The notes under the pieces were generated by a model that saw nothing but the letters and a program-made list of their open reading frames with translations, had not been told where the DNA came from and did no database searches. The position numbers and the translations under genes were made by a program. Of a DNA stretch of 64,000 bases, positions 1 through 8,126 are shown one piece after another (position 1 is the first letter of the stretch; every line of letters starts with the position of its first letter). The stretch comes from Chloroflexota bacterium (GTDB lineage Bacteria; Chloroflexota; Dehalococcoidia; Lucifugimonadales; UBA3495): assembly GCA_022573285.1 (NCBI GenBank), contig JACZUF010000012.1, forward strand, positions 1-64,000, in the 5' to 3' direction.

Positions 1-1
1 C

Positions 2-202
2 TTTGCCAGCCGGGGCCAAAAGCTGATCTATTGGGGCCCCTTGAAGCCGCTGGAGAAGATGCTGCTCAGGACTCCGCTCGTGGGCTTGGCCTTCTTAGCG
101 TCCAATCTCTACCACAACGGGTACTGGTTAAAAACCAAGGGGCGCCGGCGCATCAAGGCTGCCCTGGAGACCGAGTGGGGCCAGCTCTTCCAGTCCTACT
201 AG
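2..202 (+). CDS. C-terminal fragment of an unrecognised protein (runs off the left edge)
   Basis: An open frame enters from the window edge and stops with TAG at 200-202, leaving 66 residues. The fragment has an aromatic, basic start (around KLIYWGPLKPLEKML), a hydrophobic patch (LVGLAFLASNLYHNGYW) and a basic end (KTKGRRRIKAALETEWGQL), and looks helical. I do not recognise the family and give no function. The stop lies 48 bases before ychF on the same strand, so the two could share a transcript. The start and most of the gene are outside the window. Confidence 0.6.
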   Translation, partial: FASRGQKLIYWGPLKPLEKMLLRTPLVGLAFLASNLYHNGYWLKTKGRRRIKAALETEWGQLFQSY

Positions 203-250
203 CCGGCTAACCGGTCAGGCAACCAAACTAACGAGGTTAACAATCCAGGT

Positions 251-1345
251 ATGGATATCGCAGTGATCGGACTGCCCCAGAGCGGCAAGTCCACGGTTTT
301 CAACGCCTTGACGGCAGGCCATTCCACGTCGACTGGCGCCGGCGGCGCGGGGCCCATGCAGGTCGGCGTGGTCAAAGTCATCGACCCCAGGCTGGCGGTT
401 TTGGACGGCATGTACCACCCCAAGAAGGTGGTGCACCCTGAGATAAAATACTGGGACCTGCCTCCCGTGGACCGGGACTCGGCTTCCGCCAACCAGATAC
501 TGAGCGGCCGCCAGCGGAACATCCTCCAGGGCGCCGATGCGCTGCTGTTGGTGGTACGGGCCTTTGACGACCCCGCCTTGCTCCATCCCATGGGCGGCGT
601 TGACCCCGGCCGCGACGTCAAGGTGATGCTGGAGGAACTGGCCCTGGCCGACCTTGAAGCCTTGGAACGTGCCGAGGCCCGCCTCAGCGACGGTCTTAAG
701 AAGGCCAAGCCGGCGGACCGGCCCGCCTTGGTTCCCCAGTTGGAGACGGTCCAAAAGGTACAGGCCGGTCTCGAAGGGGGCATCCCGGTGAAATCGCAGA
801 CCCTGACTCCGTCGGAGACCGCGGCCTTGGTGGATTTCCAGTTGCTGACCGCCAAACCCGTGATGATTGCGTTCAATACGGGGGAATCTGAGCCGACGCC
901 CACATTGGAAGGGCTGGGCATCTCAAATGAGGTGGCCGGCGGGCTGGGTGAGGTTGGCCTGTGCGCCAAGCTGGAAGAGGACCTGGCCATGATGGAACCC
1001 GGTGAAGCAGAGGAGTTCCGGGAGGCCATGGGCCTGGAGGAAGCGGCCGTGGAGCGGGTCAAGCAGGTGTGCTACAGCACCGTGGGCCTGGTGTCGTTCC
1101 TTACGGTGGGCGAAGACGAGGTCCGGGCCTGGCCGGTCCCCGCGGGCATCGTGGCCCAGATGGCTGCCGGCACGATCCACACCGACTTCACCCGTGGGTT
1201 CATCCGCGCCGAGGTCATCCCCTACGACGACCTAGTCCGCTGCGGCAGCTTGGCCCAGGGCCGCAAAGAGGGGGTCCTTCGTTCCGAGGGTAAGACCTAT
1301 CAGGTCCAAGACGGCGACGTAATCAACTTTCTAATCAACACCTAG
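251..1345 (+). CDS. ychF: YchF/OLA1-type P-loop ATPase
   Basis: This 364-residue protein is full length for YchF, a translation-associated TRAFAC-class NTPase of the Obg family that binds ribosomes and prefers ATP to GTP. The P-loop GLPQSGKST sits at residues 7-15. The usual NKxD base-recognition motif is replaced by FNTGE, in line with the NxxE form known for YchF proteins that favour ATP. The C-terminal 80 or so residues form the TGS-like domain and end in GDVINFLINT. ATG 251 gives the usual N-terminus (MDIAVIGLPQSGKS). The GNAT gene follows after 9 bases on the same strand, probably in the same transcript. Confidence 0.95.
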   Translation: MDIAVIGLPQSGKSTVFNALTAGHSTSTGAGGAGPMQVGVVKVIDPRLAVLDGMYHPKKVVHPEIKYWDLPPVDRDSASANQILSGRQRNILQGADALLLVVRAFDDPALLHPMGGVDPGRDVKVMLEELALADLEALERAEARLSDGLKKAKPADRPALVPQLETVQKVQAGLEGGIPVKSQTLTPSETAALVDFQLLTAKPVMIAFNTGESEPTPTLEGLGISNEVAGGLGEVGLCAKLEEDLAMMEPGEAEEFREAMGLEEAAVERVKQVCYSTVGLVSFLTVGEDEVRAWPVPAGIVAQMAAGTIHTDFTRGFIRAEVIPYDDLVRCGSLAQGRKEGVLRSEGKTYQVQDGDVINFLINT

Positions 1346-1354
1346 CAGACGACA

Positions 1355-1891
1355 ATGAGCGGGCAGGCCGAACTCAACATCAGGACCTTTGTTCCAACCG
1401 ATCTGGCCCAGGTGCGAGAGTTGTTCGCCAGCGGGCTCATGGAGTTCGCTGGCGACATGGAGCGCGAAATCCGCCGCTACGTCGACCATTCCCTGAACGA
1501 CGACCTGGCCGACATCCCGGGCCAATACTTGTCCCATCCCCGGGCCAATTTTTGGGTGGCCGAATCCAGCGGCCCTGCGGTTGGCATTGTGGGAATCGTT
1601 GGCATCCAGCCGAGGGAACTGGAGGAGGAGGCGGAGCTGCGGCGGATGAGCGTTTCATCCTCCGCCCGCCGGCAGGGGATCGGCCGCAGGTTGTTGGAGA
1701 TCACCGAGGGATTCTGCCGGGACAATGGTTACCGGCGGATTTTCTTGTCCTCGGCTGGTATCCTGCAGCCGGCCTTGGCGATGTACCGGAGATTCGGCTA
1801 CACGACCGTGAAAGAGGAGCCCTACGGAGACCCGCCCGCCCGGCCGATAACCATCCATCACTTGGTCAAAGAACTGGACGGGACCGCCTAA
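1355..1891 (+). CDS. GNAT-family N-acetyltransferase
   Basis: The 178 residues form one GNAT fold, predicted to transfer an acetyl group from acetyl-CoA to an unknown amine. The acetyl-CoA pyrophosphate-binding motif RRQGIG is at residues 105-110, preceded by the beta4 strand ELRRMSV. The later part (LAMYRRFGYTTVKEEPYG) is typical of the family's C-terminal half. The start is ATG 1355, 9 bases after ychF. The gene converges on the first solute-binding lipoprotein gene. The last 109 bases are repeated in decayed form at 3927-4036, beside the second lipoprotein gene. The substrate cannot be inferred. Confidence 0.88.
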   Translation: MSGQAELNIRTFVPTDLAQVRELFASGLMEFAGDMEREIRRYVDHSLNDDLADIPGQYLSHPRANFWVAESSGPAVGIVGIVGIQPRELEEEAELRRMSVSSSARRQGIGRRLLEITEGFCRDNGYRRIFLSSAGILQPALAMYRRFGYTTVKEEPYGDPPARPITIHHLVKELDGTA

Positions 1892-1915
1892 AACCTGGGT
1901 TCGGCAACATCGAAA

Positions 1916-1942
1916 AGCCCCCGGCAGATACTGCCGGGGGCT
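1916..1942 (-). terminator. Intrinsic terminator of the first lipoprotein gene
   Basis: A perfect 12-bp stem (AGCCCCCGGCAG with its complement, 3-base loop) is followed on the minus strand by TTTT. It lies 26 bases beyond the lipoprotein stop. It may also slow plus-strand transcription from the GNAT gene, although no T-run follows in that direction. Confidence 0.85.
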
Positions 1943-1968
1943 CATATTACTCGGTTTAGACCGATGGC

Positions 1969-3762
1969 CTACCGATGTTTGACGTACTCGAACCCAGTCG
2001 CGGTCCGGACGTCGCTGTAGTCGGCCGGGTCGAAATCTGGGTCCAGTCGTGGGCCTATGGGCCAGACGCCGTCGTGGACGTATATCGAGGATGCCATGGC
2101 GTTATCCCACATCCAGTTATAAAACTCGAGTTCCCCTGCCTGGATCTTCAACGGGTCAGTCTGCTTCGCCGCCCGGCCGAAGATCTCATCTATGATCGGG
2201 TGGTGTGTCCCGTAGCTATAGGTCGATGTTATCGGGTAGTTGGAGGCCCCGATGAGGGGAGTCAAGCGTACGCCAACGGTGAGGCAGGTGATGCCCTGGT
2301 ATTTCCGGGTGATCAACTCAGGCCGAATGGTCGCATAGGGAACGTTCTGGATCTTGACGTTGATGCCGATGGCTTCCCAGTACTGGGCAAGCGATTGACA
2401 GGTCTCAACCTCGGCGGGCGCCCCCCGGATGGCTGGGGTCAACGTGATGGTGAATCCATTGGGATAACCCGCGTCGGCCAACATCTGCTTGGCCAGTACC
2501 GGGTCGTACTCGTAGACCCAATCTGGGTTGGCTCTCGCTTCGTGGCCCATCCAGTCTCTCAGATACTGGGGCCGCCCGAACCCTAACAGAAGCGTGTCGA
2601 CGATGGTCTGGCGGTCGATGGCGATGTTCATCGCCTTCCGGACCATGACGGCGTCTTTCCATGCCTTAGAGTTTGTGTCCAAATCTGAGGACACCCAAGC
2701 CTGGTTAGGATCGTAGAACTCGTATTCGTTGCCGTCTCTGTCCAGGCCGTAGGTCTGACCGTACCAGTTTATCCCGGCCTGACCGGCGTTGGGTACGCCT
2801 TTGAGCACCGCGCCTTCCACGGCTTCAATCGTGATGATGGAGTCGAAGTCCATGGAGAAGTTGTCCAGATTGCCGGTCTGGAAACCGGCGACCCGGGCCG
2901 ACTCCTCCGGGATGGTCCAGAAGACCAACTCCTCGAAGTAGGGAGTCTGACGCCAGTGGTCTTGCACCGCGCTGAACTTCCAGAACTGGCCGCTGGCATG
3001 TTCCTCTATCTCCCAGGGTCCGGTGGAGGCGATGTCTACGCTCGCATCTTCGATCCCAAGCTCTTCAGACTGCTTCTTGCTGACGATCCAGGTGCTGACG
3101 CCGCCGCCATTGCGCAGGAACTCGAAAACCCGCGCGGACACCCATGGCTCGCCGGTAAAGACCTCAAAGGTGAGGTCATCGAGTATTGTGGTGGAGGCGT
3201 TGAGGTCCGCGTTCCCGTCGAAGCCGAAATACTGTCCAATGAACCCGGCGCGGGCGAGAAGGGCGCCTTCGTACCACTGTTCGTAGGAATAGACGACGTC
3301 CTCCGTAGTCAGCTCCCCATAACCCTTGTGGAACTGGATGCCAGGTTGGATATGCCAGGTCCAGGTCAGGAAGTCGTCGGATATGTCCCAAGATTCGGCT
3401 ACCATGGGGTTGGGCAAGAGATCCTCTCTAATGGTTACCAGGCCCTCGCCGATCGAACTGCTGAGGAATTGGATCCTGGGGCTCGAGGCCTGGCTCGGAT
3501 GACCCTGGAAGATGCCGGTCTCCCGCTGACCGATGTTGATGGTGCCTGACGGCGCAACCATTGCGGGCGCAGCGGTTGCTTGAGGCATTGCCGTGGGCGC
3601 CGCAGCCGCAGTTGCTTGAGGCCTTGCCGTGGGCGCAGCACTGCTAGCCCGTGGAGTCGCCGTTGCCGACGAACCGCAGGCGAACAGCAGAGCTACGAAT
3701 AAAAGAATGATTGCCTTGGGCCAATGCCTGAATAACTGGGACCTTGATATTGACTTTGGCAC
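1969..3762 (-). CDS. ABC transporter solute-binding lipoprotein, family 5 (copy 1)
   Basis: A 597-residue SBP_bac_5-type binding protein, the family that captures peptides, nickel or other small solutes for ABC importers. The N-terminus has a basic region, a hydrophobic core and a lipobox LLFAC with the lipidated Cys at 29, so the protein should be anchored outside the membrane. A Ala/Thr/Pro-rich linker to about residue 70 leads into the binding domain. Family signatures include WTWHIQPGIQFHKGYG near the first third and KQMLADAGYPNGF later. No permease or ATPase gene is adjacent, so the importer partner is unknown. The gene is a close paralogue of 4140-5960, and the duplication includes the promoter. 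A terminator follows at 1916-1942. Confidence 0.93.
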   Translation of the reverse strand: MPKSISRSQLFRHWPKAIILLFVALLFACGSSATATPRASSAAPTARPQATAAAAPTAMPQATAAPAMVAPSGTINIGQRETGIFQGHPSQASSPRIQFLSSSIGEGLVTIREDLLPNPMVAESWDISDDFLTWTWHIQPGIQFHKGYGELTTEDVVYSYEQWYEGALLARAGFIGQYFGFDGNADLNASTTILDDLTFEVFTGEPWVSARVFEFLRNGGGVSTWIVSKKQSEELGIEDASVDIASTGPWEIEEHASGQFWKFSAVQDHWRQTPYFEELVFWTIPEESARVAGFQTGNLDNFSMDFDSIITIEAVEGAVLKGVPNAGQAGINWYGQTYGLDRDGNEYEFYDPNQAWVSSDLDTNSKAWKDAVMVRKAMNIAIDRQTIVDTLLLGFGRPQYLRDWMGHEARANPDWVYEYDPVLAKQMLADAGYPNGFTITLTPAIRGAPAEVETCQSLAQYWEAIGINVKIQNVPYATIRPELITRKYQGITCLTVGVRLTPLIGASNYPITSTYSYGTHHPIIDEIFGRAAKQTDPLKIQAGELEFYNWMWDNAMASSIYVHDGVWPIGPRLDPDFDPADYSDVRTATGFEYVKHR

Positions 3763-3859
3763 GGTTCCATCTCCCGTTCTACGTTTTACGAATAAGGACG
3801 TTACAAATTCGAAATACCGCTATTTATGCAAAGACAGACCACGATGTTTGACATTGAAT

Positions 3860-3888
3860 TTTATATGTCACCGCAGGTAGCTTGTCAA
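3860..3888 (-). promoter_or_regulatory. Sigma70-type promoter of lipoprotein gene copy 1
   Basis: Reading the minus strand, TTGACA (3888-3883) and TATAAA (3865-3860) are 17 bases apart, a near-consensus promoter. The same boxes with the same spacing and similar flanks occur upstream of copy 2. The predicted start near 3853 would give a leader of about 90 bases, which is also conserved between the copies. Confidence 0.8.
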
Positions 3889-3926
3889 TCCGCCTACGAT
3901 GATAATGATGAGTGGGTAACATTATG

Positions 3927-4036
3927 GTACCGGAGGTTCGACGACGCGGCCGTGAAAGAGGACCCGTACGGAGACCCGCACCACCCGGCCGATAACCGTC
4001 CATCGCCTGGTCAAAGAGCTTCGCGGGGCCGCCTGG
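3927..4036 (+). pseudogene. Decayed duplicate of the GNAT acetyltransferase 3' end
   Basis: This stretch aligns with 1783-1891, the last 109 bases of the GNAT gene, over its whole length with scattered substitutions. A one-base insertion in the stretch matching the coding for DPPARP shifts the frame, and the TAA stop has become TGG. There is no start and no upstream part of the gene. It sits between the two lipoprotein genes exactly where the real GNAT tail sits relative to copy 1, so it marks the edge of the segmental duplication. Confidence 0.85.
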
Positions 4037-4057
4037 CACGGGCTACAGCAACCGAAA

Positions 4058-4091
4058 AAGAGAGCCCCGGCATTAATGCCGGGGCTCTCTT
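4058..4091 (-). terminator. Intrinsic terminator of the second lipoprotein gene
   Basis: A 17-bp uninterrupted palindrome centred at 4074/4075 with a GCCCCGGC core is followed on the minus strand by five T residues. It lies 48 bases past the copy 2 stop and corresponds in position to the copy 1 terminator. Confidence 0.88.
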
Positions 4092-4139
4092 GGTGATCTT
4101 ATCAGGGCCCCTGTGCCCCAGGTCTGATCTGATTGCTGC

Positions 4140-5960
4140 CTAACGGTGCTTGATGTACTCAAATCCCGAAGGTGTCCTGACCTCGCTGAATCCGTACGGA
4201 GTCCATTCCGGGTCCAATGCGGGGCCGATCGGCCAGAGGCCGTCGAAGGCGTAGAGGGCGAACGCCATCACGTTGTCGTACATCCAACCGTAGATCTCCT
4301 TCGTTTGCGCCTCGAGTTTTACCGGGTCTACCTGTAACAGAGCGGCGCTGATGTGCTCCTCCATCCACGGGTGCTCGGTCCCGTAGCTGAAGGTGGACTG
4401 CTTGACGTAGTTGGAAGCCCCGATGATGGGGTTCAACCGTGCGCCGACGGTGTGACAGGTGACGCCCTGGTACTGCCGGGTGATCAACGAAGGCCGGATG
4501 GTAGCGTAAGGGACGTTTTGTATCTTCACGCTGATGCCGATGTCTTCCCAGTACTGAGCAACCGCTTCACAGGCCTCGACCTCGGCGGGCGCCCCCCGGA
4601 TGGCCGGAGTCAACGTGATCGTGAATCCGTTGGGATAGCCGGCTTCAACCAGCAATTGTTTGGCCGCCTCCGGATCGTAGAGGAACACCCAGCGGGGATC
4701 GGCCTTGGCTTCGTGGCCCATCCAATCGCGCATATACAGGACATTCCCGAAACCGGACAGCAGCGTATCGACGATGGTCTGGCGGTCGATGGCGATGGAC
4801 ATAGCCCGCTTGACCTTCACGGCATTGGCCCATTCCACTGAATCAGGGTCTTCGTCGCAGGAGACCCAGGCGTTACTACAGTCTAGGGCCTCGTAGGGAT
4901 TGCCATCTTTATCGGTCCCGTAGGTCTGGCCATAGATGTTCAGGCCGGCCTGTCCGGCGTTTGCCCAGGCGACAACCTTGGAGCCCGGGACGGCATCCAC
5001 AGTGGGGAGGGTGTCGAAGGACATCTGGAAGGTATCCAGGTTGCCGGTCTGGAATCCAGCGACCCGGGCAGACTCTTCAGGAATGGTCCATAGTACAAAC
5101 TCCTCGAAGAAGGGGGTCTGCCGCCAGTGGTCCTGGACCGCCTTGAACCTCCAGAACTCGCCGCTGGAGAAATCATCGATCTCCCAAGGGCCGGTCATGG
5201 CGATGTCCTTGCTGGCCACTTCGGGGGTCAATTCTTCGGACTGTTTCTTGCTTACGATCGAAGTGCTGAGACCTCCCAGGCCGCGCATGAATTCGAACGC
5301 CCGCGCCGGGATCCAGGGTTCGCCGGTGTTTACTTCGACGGTGAAATCATCGATGACCGTCTGTGAGCCGCCCTTATTGCCAACCCAGTAGTCGCCGATA
5401 ATGCCGGCCCTGGCGTTGAGAGCGCCATCGTGATACTCCTTGAAGGAGTATAGGACGTCATCAATCGTCAATAATCCATAACCCTTGTGGAACTCGACGT
5501 CGTCCCGGATCTTCCAGGTCCAAACCAAGAAGTCGTCGGATATGCTCCAAGAGACAGCCAAGAACGGGGCGGGGGAAAAGTCCTCCATGATCGTGACCAT
5601 CGATTCACCCGCGGTGAGGGCCATGTACTGGTAACGTGGGCTGGAGATGAACCTTGGATGCCCCTCGAAAACGCCGGTTTCCTTTACACCATAGTTAATA
5701 GTGCCGGAGAACTTTACCGCGGGGGCCGGCGCTTTTGTGGCCTGAACCGCCGCGGTGGGTATGGGTGTGGGAGTGACTCCTCCGGCCACTGATGGAACTG
5801 ACGTAGGCCGCGGCACCGAAGTCGCCAAAGGCCCGCTGCTACTGGACACCGGAGTCGCCGTCGCCGAAGACCCACAGGCGAACAACAGGGCAACGAATAG
5901 CAGAACGACCGCCTTGGGCAGATGCCTGATTATCTGTGACCTTGATCTTGACTCTGGCAC
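4140..5960 (-). CDS. ABC transporter solute-binding lipoprotein, family 5 (copy 2)
   Basis: A 606-residue paralogue of the 1969-3762 product with the same layout: signal peptide with lipobox LLFAC (Cys 29), a Ser/Thr/Pro/Val-rich linker to about residue 80, then the SBP_bac_5 domain. Long blocks match copy 1, for example GFTITLTPAIRGAPAEVE and KIQNVPYATIRP, while other regions have diverged. That pattern suggests related but different ligands. The protein should be lipid-anchored on the outer face of the membrane and deliver solute to a permease encoded elsewhere. It has its own promoter and terminator, so the two copies are separate transcription units. The ligand is not predictable from sequence. 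Confidence 0.93.
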   Translation of the reverse strand: MPESRSRSQIIRHLPKAVVLLFVALLFACGSSATATPVSSSSGPLATSVPRPTSVPSVAGGVTPTPIPTAAVQATKAPAPAVKFSGTINYGVKETGVFEGHPRFISSPRYQYMALTAGESMVTIMEDFSPAPFLAVSWSISDDFLVWTWKIRDDVEFHKGYGLLTIDDVLYSFKEYHDGALNARAGIIGDYWVGNKGGSQTVIDDFTVEVNTGEPWIPARAFEFMRGLGGLSTSIVSKKQSEELTPEVASKDIAMTGPWEIDDFSSGEFWRFKAVQDHWRQTPFFEEFVLWTIPEESARVAGFQTGNLDTFQMSFDTLPTVDAVPGSKVVAWANAGQAGLNIYGQTYGTDKDGNPYEALDCSNAWVSCDEDPDSVEWANAVKVKRAMSIAIDRQTIVDTLLSGFGNVLYMRDWMGHEAKADPRWVFLYDPEAAKQLLVEAGYPNGFTITLTPAIRGAPAEVEACEAVAQYWEDIGISVKIQNVPYATIRPSLITRQYQGVTCHTVGARLNPIIGASNYVKQSTFSYGTEHPWMEEHISAALLQVDPVKLEAQTKEIYGWMYDNVMAFALYAFDGLWPIGPALDPEWTPYGFSEVRTPSGFEYIKHR

Positions 5961-6055
5961 GCTTTCTTCTCCCTTCCTACGTTTTACGAATAAGGACGTA
6001 TCTATTTCGAAATATCGCTTTATTCAAAGACACACGACTACATTTTACCTTGATG

Positions 6056-6084
6056 TTTATATGTCACCGTATCTAGCTTGTCAA
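6056..6084 (-). promoter_or_regulatory. Sigma70-type promoter of lipoprotein gene copy 2
   Basis: On the minus strand TTGACA (6084-6079), a 17-base spacer and TATAAA (6061-6056) repeat the arrangement seen at copy 1. Parts of the spacer (AGCTA and GGTGACA) and of the roughly 90-base leader are also shared, including an ACGTTTTACGAATAAGGACG block (plus-strand reading). Confidence 0.8.
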
Positions 6085-6207
6085 TACGACTTCAATGATA
6101 ATCATGAGCGTTTAAAATTATGATGACAGATAATATAGCTAGGGTAGTTCCCAGTGAAAACCCGATTATGGGGCTGATTTACCGGGGATGGCGGAGGGCC
6201 GCCGGGC

Positions 6208-6606
6208 CTAGAGAGGCTTGGCGAAGGACAGCTCGTGGGAATCGGGGTCGTCGATGTGGAAATAACGCTCGCCCCAAGAAGCGTCGGCCGGCTCGGTTGA
6301 TGGGGTGAGGCCCGCTTGGACCAGGCTCCGGTACAGGGCGTCGACGTCGTCAACGTGGAATATTAAACGCCCCCACCTTGTCTGGCGTCCCCACCTTGTC
6401 TGGGTGTCCTGGGGACCCGTGGCGCCCGGTGGGGCCAAAGTGAGGTTCAGAAAGCAGTCTCCCACCTTGAAGCTAGTGAATGAAGCCGAGCCGCCCCCAT
6501 AGAGGATCTCCAGGCCGACCTTGTCGCGGTAGAAGTCGACGGACCGGGCCATGTCGGCCACGGTCAGGGTTATGGCGCTGATGGACCGAACGTTCAACTT
6601 GGCCAT
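6208..6606 (-). CDS. VOC-superfamily (glyoxalase/bleomycin-resistance fold) protein
   Basis: A 132-residue protein with two vicinal-oxygen-chelate modules. The first (SAITLTVADMARSVDFYRDKVGL) starts with beta-alpha elements, and the second ends with WGERYFHIDDPDSHELSFAKPL, where Glu near the end is the usual metal ligand. Such proteins are metal-dependent isomerases, dioxygenases or resistance proteins; the substrate is unknown. Between the modules an 18-base tandem duplication (6371-6403) gives the repeat TRWGRQTRWGR. It keeps the frame but probably lengthens a loop. The gene stands alone, with the lipoprotein promoter upstream on one side and the SCO1664-like gene on the other. Confidence 0.85.
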   Translation of the reverse strand: MAKLNVRSISAITLTVADMARSVDFYRDKVGLEILYGGGSASFTSFKVGDCFLNLTLAPPGATGPQDTQTRWGRQTRWGRLIFHVDDVDALYRSLVQAGLTPSTEPADASWGERYFHIDDPDSHELSFAKPL

Positions 6607-6655
6607 CCCAGGTAATATGCTCGGATTTGGGGTCGGAGATGGTTGGGCGCGACGG

Positions 6656-7387
6656 CTATCCGCGGCGGCGGTTACGCCCGGGCAGGCCCGGAAACACCCG
6701 CTCTTCCAAGACCCAGTCCAGGCGGTGTTTGAGGGCGTCCACCTCTTCCTGGGGCAGGAGAGTCACCAACTCCTTCAGCAGGCTGGGCAGGGAGTCGGCG
6801 GGAGAGTCCAATTGCTCCCGGAGTTTGGTCAGCGATTTCAGTAAGTGCTGCGGGATCGGTTCGCTGCTAAAGTCCCAGATCACCGTGCGGACCTTCATGT
6901 CCGAATGGAAGGTCAGTCCGTGGTCGATACTCCAGATCTTGCCGCCGTTCCCCATCAGAAGATGATTGGCCTTGCGGTCGGTGCTGTTGGCCACCAGATC
7001 AAAGCAGGCGATGACCCGTAGCTGGTCGGCGCACCCTTCTTCCAGGGTGTAGTAATTCTGTTTTGGGTCGTGCTCGACGAACTGTTGCACCGAGCCGATC
7101 CCATAGGGGCCATCCCGGATGGTGGTGAAGGGGACGATGTCCCAACCCAATACCTCGCTCAGCAGATAGGCGGCGTACTCGCGTATATAGAGGGTGCCGC
7201 TGGGGAAGTCCCAAAGAGGGGCCTCTCCGTCCCGGGGTTTATAGATGGCCAGGCTCTCGTTGCCTTTCAGCTCAATATTGACCACAAAGGTGTAGTTGGA
7301 ACCCAGGGGGGCCAACTGATAGGAGACTATTTCGCCGTGGCGAATTATTTCGGTCGTCGTCGGCTCGTTAGTCAATTCGGCAGTCAA
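6656..7387 (-). CDS. SCO1664-family protein (PI3/4-kinase-like fold)
   Basis: The protein matches the SCO1664 family, distantly related to phosphatidylinositol 3/4-kinases and known mainly from Actinobacteria. Hallmarks are GEIVSYQLAPLGSNYTF, the lysine segment AIYKPRDGEAPLWDFPSGTL, REYAAYLLSEVLGWDIVP, and a putative catalytic/metal region FDLVANSTDRKANHLL followed by IWSIDHGLTF. The biochemical function is unproven. The open frame runs up to 7576 inside the DUF3090 gene with no ATG before the conserved part. I chose TTG 7387, just after the DUF3090 stop, giving 243 residues. The next TTG 12 bases on is an alternative. Its place directly after DUF3090 copies the actinobacterial gene order. 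Confidence 0.82.
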   Translation of the reverse strand: MTAELTNEPTTTEIIRHGEIVSYQLAPLGSNYTFVVNIELKGNESLAIYKPRDGEAPLWDFPSGTLYIREYAAYLLSEVLGWDIVPFTTIRDGPYGIGSVQQFVEHDPKQNYYTLEEGCADQLRVIACFDLVANSTDRKANHLLMGNGGKIWSIDHGLTFHSDMKVRTVIWDFSSEPIPQHLLKSLTKLREQLDSPADSLPSLLKELVTLLPQEEVDALKHRLDWVLEERVFPGLPGRNRRRG

Positions 7388-7419
7388 AAGGTCATTTCCG
7401 TCGGCTCCGGCATCCCAGT

Positions 7420-7992
7420 CTAGCCGGCCTCCAAGACGGTGTGCCCATTGGCCCTGGGACACGCGTGACCTTCCGGGTTTATGGGTTGTCCGCATAGGAA
7501 ACAAGTCGGCCTGCCGGCGGCGCAGATCTTTAACGCTTCCTCTCCCAGGACGCCCGCTTGAGCGGTGGTGATCCAAAAGCCCACCGATTCGGCATCGCCG
7601 GGTTCATCGCTCCGCGGGCTTTCGCCTTCTTCCTGATCCTCTGCCCCGCGCTCATGGGCCTGAAGGTAGAAGGCGTTGCTGCCCTGATCGTGGCTGAGCA
7701 GCATCTGACCGGCCTTGAAATCGACGGTCAATTCGCCCCCGGACCAAGTCCCTTCCCGGAGATCGCTTTCCTTGTCCCGGTCCTCCTGGGAAAGGCGGCC
7801 CACCATGTCTTTTAGGTAGACGCCCAATTGGAAGAGTTGTTCCTTCTCCATCCAGAGGGAACAGTAGGCCGCGCCCGAATGGACGTCCAAGCGGAACGTC
7901 CGGTGGCCGGGCTCTCCAAAGGTCATCGCCTCGATGCTGGAAACTGCGCCCAGGGGATATTTAACCTTGTTCGGCTCCATAATCGTTATCAT
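7420..7992 (-). CDS. DUF3090-family protein
   Basis: This 190-residue protein fits DUF3090. It has the early GEPGHRTFRLDVHSG...SLWMEKEQLFQLGVYL segment. The C-terminus carries a zinc-ribbon-like FLCGQPINPEGHACPRANGH, whose CxxC and later Cys/His could bind a metal. DUF3090 genes commonly sit next to SCO1664-type genes in Actinobacteria, and the same pair occurs here; the function is unknown. The start could be ATG 7992 or the in-frame ATG 7980. An acidic low-complexity insert (GAEDQEEGESPRSDEPGDAE) lies in the middle. The third gene of the actinobacterial cluster, a histidine phosphatase, is not present next to it. Confidence 0.85.
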   Translation of the reverse strand: MITIMEPNKVKYPLGAVSSIEAMTFGEPGHRTFRLDVHSGAAYCSLWMEKEQLFQLGVYLKDMVGRLSQEDRDKESDLREGTWSGGELTVDFKAGQMLLSHDQGSNAFYLQAHERGAEDQEEGESPRSDEPGDAESVGFWITTAQAGVLGEEALKICAAGRPTCFLCGQPINPEGHACPRANGHTVLEAG

Positions 7993-8066
7993 AGACGCCG
8001 TCGATTCGCTGTGGCAAGTGTGAAATACTGACGCAGATCATGGTTATTTCCTGAAGCCCAAGCCGC

Positions 8067-8097
8067 CGCTCTACCAGTTGGACCATCTGGTAGAGCG
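8067..8097. repeat. 11-bp inverted repeat in a divergent intergenic region
   Basis: CGCTCTACCAG and its exact complement are separated by 9 bases. The hairpin lies between the divergent DUF3090 (minus) and GlcG/HbpS-like (plus) genes and about 30 bases before a TATAAT box at 8127-8132. It could be an operator or an RNA structure in the DUF3090 leader. It also resembles a tRNA D-arm, but the rest of a tRNA is missing. Confidence 0.5.
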
Positions 8098-8126
8098 ACT
8101 GGAGTTTCCCGGCTTTGGTTTCTAGG

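Noticed and set aside
8040-8110. A tRNA on the minus strand around the D-arm-like hairpin
   Set aside because: The CTGGTAGAGC hairpin is not followed by an anticodon stem or a TTCGAAT loop.
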